NCBI GenBank assembly: GCA_902796975.1
Contig: CADBRF010000065.1
Location: forward strand, 1-5,154
Source of the DNA: an uncultured Coriobacteriaceae bacterium
GTDB taxonomy: Bacteria; Actinomycetota; Coriobacteriia; Coriobacteriales; QAMH01
Reading direction: 5' to 3'
Length of the DNA stretch: 5,154 bases
Shown here: positions 1 through 5,154 of the stretch, piece by piece
Layout: each line of letters opens with the position of its first letter
How positions within the stretch are numbered: the stretch's first letter is position 1
Program-made: the position numbers and the translations under genes
The notes under the pieces: generated by a model
What the model was told of the DNA's origin: nothing
What the model saw: only the letters and a program-made list of their open reading frames with translations
Databases searched by the model: none

Positions 1-1496
1 ATCCCTACAACGAAAACAGGCGGAATTCCCGCAGAACAGTGGAAGGCGAAAGCCGTCGGAGGGGCAGCGAGAACGCCAGCTTGGATTATGGAAAGGTCGA
101 TACCAACTACCGTAGCGGCATCTACACCTACGATACCGACCCCCGCAGCATGATCTACGGCGACGGCCATGGTCATGGTCCACATGGCAATATCGGCCGC
201 ATAATCCTCATCGTTCTCATTGCACTCATCTTTGTGCTCTGTATCAAGCAATTCGCATGCGGCGGCATTTTCCCGGCGCAAGAGGAAGAGCAGTCAGCGG
301 AGACGAGCTCTGCCACAACGGAGGCAACCACAACCTCATCTGCCGCAACGGGCGGAACTCAAACCATCACTATCTCGGCAGTGGGGGACTGCACGCTTGG
401 TGCGGATATCAATTTCCCTTCAGACACCAATTTCAATGCGGTCTATGAAGACACCGACGACACCTATTTCTTCTCGAATGTCTCAGATATCCTCTCCAAA
501 GACCAGCTGACCATCTGCAATTTTGAGGGAACGCTCTCTACGCGCGGGCAGCGCGCGCAGAAGACGTTCGCCTTCCGCGGAGACCCGTCGTATGCCAATA
601 TTCTCTCTGAAGGCAGCGTCGAGGCGGCGAGCGTGGCAAACAACCATTCCTTCGACTACGGCACTGAGGCCTACGAGGACACGAAGACCAACCTCGAAAA
701 TGCGGGTATCACGACCTTTGGCTTTGACCGCGTGAACACCTTCACCAGCGGAGACATCAAGATCGGCCTCTACGGGATCAACGCCCTGAACAGCTATGAC
801 GATGCGCTGTCTCTCATGCAGTCCGACGTGGCCGAGCTCCAAGGGCAGGGCTGCAACCTCATCATCGGTATGTTCCACTGGGGCACCGAGGGTACGCACG
901 ATGTAGATACCGATCAGGTCAAGCTCGCCCATGCCGCGGTTGATGCCGGCACCAACCTCGTGCTTGGCGCGCATCCGCACGTCATTCAGGGCGTCGAGTA
1001 CTATAACGGCAGCTACATTGCTTATTCGCTTGGCAACTTCTGCTTTGGCGGAAATGACAACCCCGCCGAATATCAGACGATGATCTTCCAGCAGACCTTC
1101 ACCTTCCGCAACGGCCAGCTTGTCATCGACGATACGACCAAGAGTCAGATGGATGTCGTGCCCTGCTCTGTGAGTTCGATTTCTACGCGCAACGTGTTCC
1201 AGCCCACTCCGCTCACGGGCGATGAGGCAACCTCGGTGCTTACCAACCTCAACACCTACAGCAGCAAACTCTCAGGCGATGGCGTCAGCTTTGCGACAAC
1301 GCTCAATGGGGATTCGGCGGCAGTGGATGTCTCCACGGTTGGCGATGCAGCCGCTTCCAGCAATACGAACGCGGCGACTTCTGGATCTAACGTCTCAAAC
1401 AGCGCGGCAAATTCTACGAAGTCTGGGTCGAACGTTTCTAGCACCAACTCGACGAGCTCTGCAGGAGCAAGTAGTTCGAAGGCAAGCGGGCAGTAG
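1..1496 (+). CDS. CapA-family membrane-anchored metallophosphatase-like protein (5' end outside window)
   Basis: Probable extracytoplasmic CapA/PGA_cap family protein, a calcineurin-like fold. CapA in Bacillus takes part in poly-gamma-glutamate capsule attachment or export, but most homologues have no proven substrate. The frame is open from base 3 to the stop at 1494-1496. A GTG at 39 is the first visible start but has no SD at a usable distance, and the codons before it (PYNENRRNSRRT) read as coding, so the true start is probably left of the window. Numbering from GTG39: hydrophilic N-terminus 1-50 ending in a Gly/His stretch; one membrane helix about 52-70; Ser/Thr/Ala linker about 86-107; PGA_cap domain about 110-375 with the family motifs AVGD (D117), NFEG (E163), ANNHSFD (N201, N202, H203), FHWG (H280), GAHPHV (H312, H314) and YSLGNF (N333). 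All expected metal-site residues appear present. A 49-residue Ser/Asn/Ala/Thr tail (437-485) has no LPXTG or second helix. QFAC after the helix is not a lipobox. An ATG at 150 is a less likely alternative start. Family sure, role unknown. Confidence 0.9.
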   Translation, partial: PYNENRRNSRRTVEGESRRRGSENASLDYGKVDTNYRSGIYTYDTDPRSMIYGDGHGHGPHGNIGRIILIVLIALIFVLCIKQFACGGIFPAQEEEQSAETSSATTEATTTSSAATGGTQTITISAVGDCTLGADINFPSDTNFNAVYEDTDDTYFFSNVSDILSKDQLTICNFEGTLSTRGQRAQKTFAFRGDPSYANILSEGSVEAASVANNHSFDYGTEAYEDTKTNLENAGITTFGFDRVNTFTSGDIKIGLYGINALNSYDDALSLMQSDVAELQGQGCNLIIGMFHWGTEGTHDVDTDQVKLAHAAVDAGTNLVLGAHPHVIQGVEYYNGSYIAYSLGNFCFGGNDNPAEYQTMIFQQTFTFRNGQLVIDDTTKSQMDVVPCSVSSISTRNVFQPTPLTGDEATSVLTNLNTYSSKLSGDGVSFATTLNGDSAAVDVSTVGDAAASSNTNAATSGSNVSNSAANSTKSGSNVSSTNSTSSAGASSSKASGQ

Positions 1497-1543
1497 CAAG
1501 TCTGCTGATTCTGCCGTGGGTAGCATGAAAAACCAAGCATAGC

Positions 1544-1549
1544 TATACT
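1544..1549 (+). promoter_or_regulatory. Possible -10 box (TATACT) upstream of the YbhN-like gene
   Basis: TATACT matches the sigma-70-type consensus at five of six positions and lies in the only AT-rich stretch of the 89-base gap, about 37 bases before the GTG start. At 16-18 base spacing I see no good -35 hexamer (TAGCAT or neighbours), and the extended -10 TG is absent. It could serve as a weak or activator-dependent promoter, or be chance. Read-through from the CapA-like gene is an equally good explanation for expression, because no terminator is visible between the two genes. Confidence 0.3.
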
Positions 1550-1569
1550 TTGCATATTCACGCGTTTTT

Positions 1570-1581
1570 CTCCTAAAGGAG
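1570..1581 (+). promoter_or_regulatory. Ribosome binding site within a short inverted repeat, fixing a GTG start
   Basis: AAAGGAG at 1575-1581 is a strong Shine-Dalgarno sequence with only four bases between it and GTG at 1586, which is tight. An in-frame TAA at 1574-1576 overlaps it, so no earlier start is possible. The next in-frame GTG lies inside the first membrane helix, so GTG1586 is the start. Directly upstream, CTCC at 1570-1573 is complementary to GGAG at 1578-1581 with a TAAA loop (or a five-base stem with a two-base loop). A small hairpin could therefore mask the SD; its stability is doubtful at four to five pairs. Confidence 0.6.
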
Positions 1582-1585
1582 CTCT

Positions 1586-2782
1586 GTGCGCAAGAACTGG
1601 AACAAGATTCTCCCCGCGATTGTCGCGTGCGTTGTCATTGTTGTGCTTATCGTGAAGCATAATGAGCTCGACACGTTCGTGCAGACAATTCGTAATGTCC
1701 AATTCCTTCCCTTCGCGCTTGCTGTGGCAGGACTCTTTGGCCGCTATGGCACCCATGCCTATGCCTACCAGGCCATTTTCAGATGCATTGGCGAGAAGGT
1801 CACCTATGGCGCTGCGCTTCCCCTGGCTTTTTCTGTGACCTTTGCCAACGACGCTGCGCCGACCGCTGGCATGGCAGGTTCTGTCGTCATCGCTGTCTGG
1901 TCGCATAAGCAGGGTCTTGACATGGGTAAATCCGTCTCCGTGGTCTTCGTGGAGAAGGTCGGGTTTTATGGCGGTTTCGCTGTGGTCATGCTCATCGGCT
2001 TTGCGATTTTAGCCATTACCGGTCAGCTCACGCCCCTTCTTGCTGCAGGTGGGCTCATTGTCGTCTTTATGATTGTGGGCTTCGGTTCTATCTTCACACT
2101 CGCCTACAAGAGCCCCGATAAGGAGCTTCGTCTCTTCAGATGGGCTGAGCGGTGGGCAAACAAGTTTCTCTTGAGGTTCCATCACGACCCCATGAATCCA
2201 TGGGCAGACCGGATTGCCGCGTCCTTCCATGAGGCGGCGCGGCTTGCCTTTACTCGTCCGCGTGTGCTTCTCATCATGTTTGCACGTATGGTTTTGCTTC
2301 ACGCCTGTGATTGCTTCTGCTTCAACTGCGTTGGCTTCGCCTTCGGATTTACCAATATCCCGCTGCTCATTGGCTCCTATGTCGCGGGTTTTGTCATCGC
2401 CACCTTCATTCCGCAGACCATTGGCGCGGTTGAGATTCTGCTCGCCATCATCCTAACGTCCTATGGCGCAGATGAGGCGGCGGCCGCAGCCATTGCCCTC
2501 GTGTACCGTGGTCTTATCTTTTGGGTGCCATTCCTCATTGGTGCCATTTGCATCAATATCACGGGTGGAAAGGGCCAGTTCGATAGCGAAGAGAACAAGG
2601 CAATCCTTGAGCAGAGCGAAGCTGAGCATGCTGCTCAGGCAGCGCAGACATTTAAAGAGGATATGACAAATGTAAAAGGCCCCGCGAAGGCGGTTCTGGG
2701 ATCTCAGAACGTTTCCGAGAAAATTCCTGTGTCCAAAGCAGATAACCAATCCTCCGAGCGTGCTTCCAAGGAATCGATCTAG
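1586..2782 (+). CDS. YbhN-like polytopic membrane protein (UPF0104 / LPG-synthase TM family)
   Basis: A 398-residue integral membrane protein resembling the lysylphosphatidylglycerol synthase transmembrane region (PF03706). In MprF this fold flips aminoacylated phosphatidylglycerol; stand-alone members are mostly uncharacterised and are suspected to handle lipids or polyprenyl-linked intermediates. Hydrophobic segments fall near residues 8-23, 40-57, 75-88, 125-146, 149-173, 227-253, 258-277, 281-291 and 299-324. Family-like motifs are the NDAAPTAGMAG stretch (88-98) in the first half and IPQTIGAVE (275-283: P276, G280, E283) in the second, where the usual Pro-Gly-Gly is degenerate. A loop at about 174-226 rich in Arg, Lys, Trp and His is probably cytoplasmic. 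No catalytic aminoacyl-transferase domain follows; instead there is a charged Ala/Glu/Lys/Ser tail (327-398) of unknown purpose. C241, C243, C245 and C248 cluster in a membrane segment. The gene begins 89 bases after the CapA-like gene, so the two may be functionally linked. The family is likely, the substrate unknown. Confidence 0.8.
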   Translation: MRKNWNKILPAIVACVVIVVLIVKHNELDTFVQTIRNVQFLPFALAVAGLFGRYGTHAYAYQAIFRCIGEKVTYGAALPLAFSVTFANDAAPTAGMAGSVVIAVWSHKQGLDMGKSVSVVFVEKVGFYGGFAVVMLIGFAILAITGQLTPLLAAGGLIVVFMIVGFGSIFTLAYKSPDKELRLFRWAERWANKFLLRFHHDPMNPWADRIAASFHEAARLAFTRPRVLLIMFARMVLLHACDCFCFNCVGFAFGFTNIPLLIGSYVAGFVIATFIPQTIGAVEILLAIILTSYGADEAAAAAIALVYRGLIFWVPFLIGAICINITGGKGQFDSEENKAILEQSEAEHAAQAAQTFKEDMTNVKGPAKAVLGSQNVSEKIPVSKADNQSSERASKESI

Positions 2783-2936
2783 GCTTCTGTGGTGCGGTTT
2801 ATAGCAGCGGCTGGATATGGAATGATGCTGCTGGGGGAGCAGGTCGGGGCAGTCTGGTTGGTTGCCACTCCGCAAAGCCATTCGAACGAGTAGTATGGTC
2901 TTGCTTAAAGATTGAAGAAAAAGGAGACTGAATCAC

Positions 2937-4007
2937 ATGGCTCTTTCCATAGGCATCGTGGGCTTGCCCAACGTCGGCAAATCCACCTTGTTCAATGCGC
3001 TTACCAATCAGGGAGCGCTTGCAGCGAACTATCCCTTTGCAACGATTGACCCAAACGTGGGCATTGTCCCCGTGCCCGATGACCGTCTGCAGAAGCTCGC
3101 AGACATCGTGCATCCTGGCCGAATTGTGCCTGCGACGGTGGAGTTCGTGGATATTGCTGGCCTGGTCAAGGGTGCAAGCAAGGGGGAGGGGCTGGGAAAC
3201 CAGTTCCTCGCCAACATTCGTGAAACCGACGCTATCTGCGAAGTCGTCCGGTATTTTACCGATCCCGATATCGTGCGCGCTGACGATTGCGTGGACCCTA
3301 TGAGCGATGTCGAAACCATCCGCACTGAGCTCATTCTCGCCGATCTTGGGACCATCGAGCATGCTCTGGGGCGTCTGGAGAAAGACGCCAAGCGCGACAA
3401 GGCAAACCTTCCGGCGTTCGAGATCGCCAAACGTGCGGATGCATGGCTCAACGAGGGCAATCCTGCCCGCACCATGGAGATGACCCCAGAGGAGCGCAAG
3501 GCTATCTATCCTCTTCACCTTATGACGATGAAGCCGGTGCTCTATCTTGCAAACGTGGATGAGGATATGGTCGCAGCTGACCTCGACCCTATCGATGGCG
3601 AGAAACCACTGCCTATATGCGCTCAGGTTGAGGCGGAGCTCACCGAGCTCGATGAGGAAGAGCGCATGGAGTACCTCGAATCTCTCGGGCTTGAAGAATC
3701 TGGTCTTGCCCGTCTTGCCCGTGCAGCCTACCGCCTGCTCGGCCTGCAGAGCTTCTTCACCGCTGGCGAGATGGAGGTCAAGGCGTGGACCATCCCTATT
3801 GGCGCCAAGGCGCCGCAGGCCGCCGGCGTTATCCACACGGATTTCGAGAAGGGCTTTATCAAGGCGGAGACCTGCTCGTATGATGACTATATCGCCTATG
3901 GTGGCGAGGCTGGTTGCCGCGAGGCAGGGCGCCTGCGCCAGGAAGGCAAGGAATACGTCGTGCAGGATGGCGATGTCATGCACTTTAAGTTCAACGTGAG
4001 CAAATAG
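2937..4007 (+). CDS. ychF: Redox-regulated/ribosome-binding P-loop ATPase YchF (OLA1 family)
   Basis: Universally conserved Obg-related cytosolic nucleotidase that binds ribosomes; E. coli YchF and human OLA1 prefer ATP to GTP. At 356 residues it is close to the 363 of E. coli YchF and aligns with it without gaps over at least the first 120 residues. Visible motifs: Walker A GLPNVGKS (9-16), the switch I signature NYPFATIDPN (31-40), G3 DIAGL (72-76) followed by VKGASKGEGLGNQFL, and the non-canonical G4 NVDE (206-209) in place of NKxD, which fits ATP preference. The central part (about 140-195 and 235-270) would form the coiled-coil helical domain, and residues about 273-354 the TGS domain (FTAGEMEVKAW, IHTDFEKGFI, GDVMHF). 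The start is ATG2937 with AAGGAG at 2921-2926, ten bases away. Oddity: Arg114 replaces the His114 of E. coli, and Glu102 replaces His102. No convincing promoter was found in the 154-base upstream gap. guaA follows after 12 bases. Confidence 0.97.
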   Translation: MALSIGIVGLPNVGKSTLFNALTNQGALAANYPFATIDPNVGIVPVPDDRLQKLADIVHPGRIVPATVEFVDIAGLVKGASKGEGLGNQFLANIRETDAICEVVRYFTDPDIVRADDCVDPMSDVETIRTELILADLGTIEHALGRLEKDAKRDKANLPAFEIAKRADAWLNEGNPARTMEMTPEERKAIYPLHLMTMKPVLYLANVDEDMVAADLDPIDGEKPLPICAQVEAELTELDEEERMEYLESLGLEESGLARLARAAYRLLGLQSFFTAGEMEVKAWTIPIGAKAPQAAGVIHTDFEKGFIKAETCSYDDYIAYGGEAGCREAGRLRQEGKEYVVQDGDVMHFKFNVSK

Positions 4008-4012
4008 GGGAG
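4006..4012 (+). promoter_or_regulatory. Ribosome binding site of guaA overlapping the ychF stop codon
   Basis: AGGGGAG begins within the TAG stop of ychF (4005-4007) and ends seven bases before the guaA ATG at 4020. Terminating ribosomes would therefore sit on the guaA initiation region, so translational coupling of the two genes is plausible. The spacing and position support ATG4020 as the start; the encoded protein opens with MGKLEQETQKVLVVDFG, placing the amidotransferase domain where GuaA normally begins. Confidence 0.75.
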
Positions 4013-4019
4013 TGGCACA

Positions 4020-5154
4020 ATGGGCAAACTCGAGCAGGAAACACAGAAGGTTCTCGTCGTCGACTTTGGCGCACAATACGGCCAGCTCATTGCTCGCCGT
4101 GTGCGTGACTTGGGCGTCTATTCCGAAATCATCAGCTGCGATGCGAGCGCGGAGGAGATGAGAGCGGCAAATCCGTCCGCCATCATTCTTTCTGGCGGTC
4201 CTGCCAGCGTCTATGCGGAGGATGCCCCTTCGATTGACCCCAAAGTCTTCGATCTTGGGTTACCCATTCTGGGCTTTTGCTATGGTCAGCAGATTATGGC
4301 GGTGACGCTGGGCGGCAAGGTTGGCCATACCGACAAGGGCGAGTACGGTCATACCGACATCAAGCGTAATGGCGATTCAAAGCTGCTCGATGGGACTCCA
4401 GATGAGCAGACCGTGTGGATGAGCCACCGCGATGCCGTTGTCGAGGTTCCCGAGGGGTTTGCAATCACCTCTGCAAGCGATAACTGCCCGGTTGCCTCCA
4501 TGGAGAACGCCGAGCGCAAGTTCTTTGCCACGCAGTTCCACCCTGAGGTGCGCCATACCAAGTACGGCAAGGAAATTCTCTCCAATTTCCTCTTCACCAT
4601 CTGCGGTCTTGAAGCAACCTGGAAGATGGACAACATCATCGATCAGAAGGTTGCCGAAATCCGCGAGCAGGTGGGGGATAAGCGAGTCATTCTCGGCCTT
4701 TCCGGCGGCGTAGATTCCAGCGTTGTTGCAGCTCTGTGCGCTAAGGCAATTGGCAAACAGTTGACCTGCGTCTTCGTCAACCATGGGCTGCTCCGAAAGG
4801 ACGAGCCCGAGCAGGTGGAAGAGGTCTTCACCAACCAGTTCGATGTGGACTTTGTGCATGTGCATGCCGAAGACCGCTATTTCAAGCTGCTCGATGGCGT
4901 GACCGAACCTGAGAAAAAACGCCAGCTCATTGGCACGCAGTTCTGGAAGGAGTTCTTCGCTGTTGCTCAGGAGCTCGACGGCGTTGAGTTTCTCGCCCAG
5001 GGCACTATCTATCCGGACATCATCGAATCTGGTGCTCGCAAGACGGGCGGTAAGGCTTCTACCATCAAGAGCCACCACAACCTGATTCCCTTCCCGGAGG
5101 GTGTGCATTTCGATCTTATCGAGCCGCTCGACCACTTCTTCAAGGACGAGGTCA
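4020..5154 (+). CDS. guaA: GMP synthase (glutamine-hydrolysing), 3' end outside window
   Basis: Converts XMP to GMP with ATP and glutamine, the last step of de novo guanine nucleotide synthesis, in the cytosol. 378 codons are present of the roughly 510-525 usual, with no stop before the edge. The class I glutamine amidotransferase domain occupies about 10-195: DFGAQYGQLI (15-24), LSGGPASV (57-64), the nucleophile motif GFCYGQQ (85-91, C87) and TQFHPEV (171-177, H174 and E176) complete the triad. The ATP-pyrophosphatase domain starts about 203 with the P-loop LSGGVDSS (227-234), then VFVNHGLLRK (251-260), QGTIYPDIIESG (327-338) and IKSHHN (349-354). The C-terminal dimerisation domain is missing only because the window ends. 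The loop after KSHHN reads LIPFP rather than the VGGLP found in E. coli GuaA. It lies 12 bases after ychF on the same strand, with overlapping translation signals, so the two form an operon. No purine riboswitch is seen in front of it. Confidence 0.97.
   Translation, partial: MGKLEQETQKVLVVDFGAQYGQLIARRVRDLGVYSEIISCDASAEEMRAANPSAIILSGGPASVYAEDAPSIDPKVFDLGLPILGFCYGQQIMAVTLGGKVGHTDKGEYGHTDIKRNGDSKLLDGTPDEQTVWMSHRDAVVEVPEGFAITSASDNCPVASMENAERKFFATQFHPEVRHTKYGKEILSNFLFTICGLEATWKMDNIIDQKVAEIREQVGDKRVILGLSGGVDSSVVAALCAKAIGKQLTCVFVNHGLLRKDEPEQVEEVFTNQFDVDFVHVHAEDRYFKLLDGVTEPEKKRQLIGTQFWKEFFAVAQELDGVEFLAQGTIYPDIIESGARKTGGKASTIKSHHNLIPFPEGVHFDLIEPLDHFFKDEV

Noticed and set aside
249..263. QFAC near the membrane helix of the CapA-like protein as a lipobox
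   Set aside because: Gln rather than Leu at -3 and Phe at -2 do not fit, and the segment follows a roughly 50-residue hydrophilic N-terminus; a signal-anchor is the better reading.
1256..1906. 216-codon open frame on the - strand across the capA-like/YbhN-like junction
   Set aside because: It runs antisense through two supported genes and the gap between them, with no recognisable protein features.
2803..2832. AGCAGC...GCTGCT inverted repeat after the YbhN-like gene as a terminator
   Set aside because: The stem is only six pairs with an 18-base loop and no T tract follows, so it does not meet the pattern of a Rho-independent terminator.
2822..2893. 23-codon + strand ORF (starts ATGATG) in the gap before ychF, a possible leader peptide
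   Set aside because: No usable ribosome binding site, no run of regulatory codons and no attenuator-like hairpin downstream; an ORF this short is expected by chance.
2862..2899. TTGCCA with TAGTAT or TATGGT as a ychF promoter
   Set aside because: The spacing from TTGCCA to either hexamer is well over 20 bases, and no other -35 lies at the right distance.
2799..4076. 425-codon open frame on the - strand, opposite ychF
   Set aside because: It is antisense to a full-length YchF with all motifs, shows no recognisable domain, and is explained by the codon bias of the + strand gene.
4377..5135. 252-codon open frame on the - strand, opposite guaA
   Set aside because: It covers the GuaA amidotransferase and P-loop regions in antisense and has no family resemblance; treated as a shadow of guaA.

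Overview
The window carries four genes, all on the + strand, and no RNA gene, insertion sequence, CRISPR array or clear Rho-independent terminator. The DNA is moderately GC-rich and the genes have canonical purine-rich ribosome binding sites. The gene content and protein style (a membrane-anchored CapA-like protein with a Ser/Thr/Asn-rich tail, a YbhN-type membrane protein, YchF and GuaA) suggest an actinobacterium, perhaps a host-associated member of the Coriobacteriia. That placement is a guess from overall resemblance, not a demonstrated one.

Left half (1-2782): an envelope pair. First is the 3' part of a CapA-family (PGA_cap, calcineurin-like) protein whose reading frame is still open at the left edge. 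After an 89-base gap with a possible -10 box and an SD that could be folded into a small hairpin comes a GTG-initiated polytopic membrane protein of the UPF0104 / lysylphosphatidylglycerol-synthase-TM (YbhN-like) family. Both are likely to act at the cytoplasmic membrane, but no shared substrate can be read from the sequence.

Right half (2937-5154): a housekeeping pair. ychF (Obg-related P-loop ATPase/GTPase) follows a 154-base gap in which no convincing promoter or terminator was found. It is followed after 12 bases by guaA (GMP synthase), whose ribosome binding site overlaps the ychF stop codon, so the two are almost certainly co-transcribed. guaA runs off the right edge after 378 codons, roughly the first 70% of a typical GuaA.

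No new defence, mobile or biosynthetic system is visible. The observations most worth a second look are residue-level: YchF has Arg where E. coli YchF has the functionally important His114; GuaA has an unusual loop after its KSHHN motif; and the YbhN-like protein has four cysteines clustered within eight residues of a predicted membrane helix.
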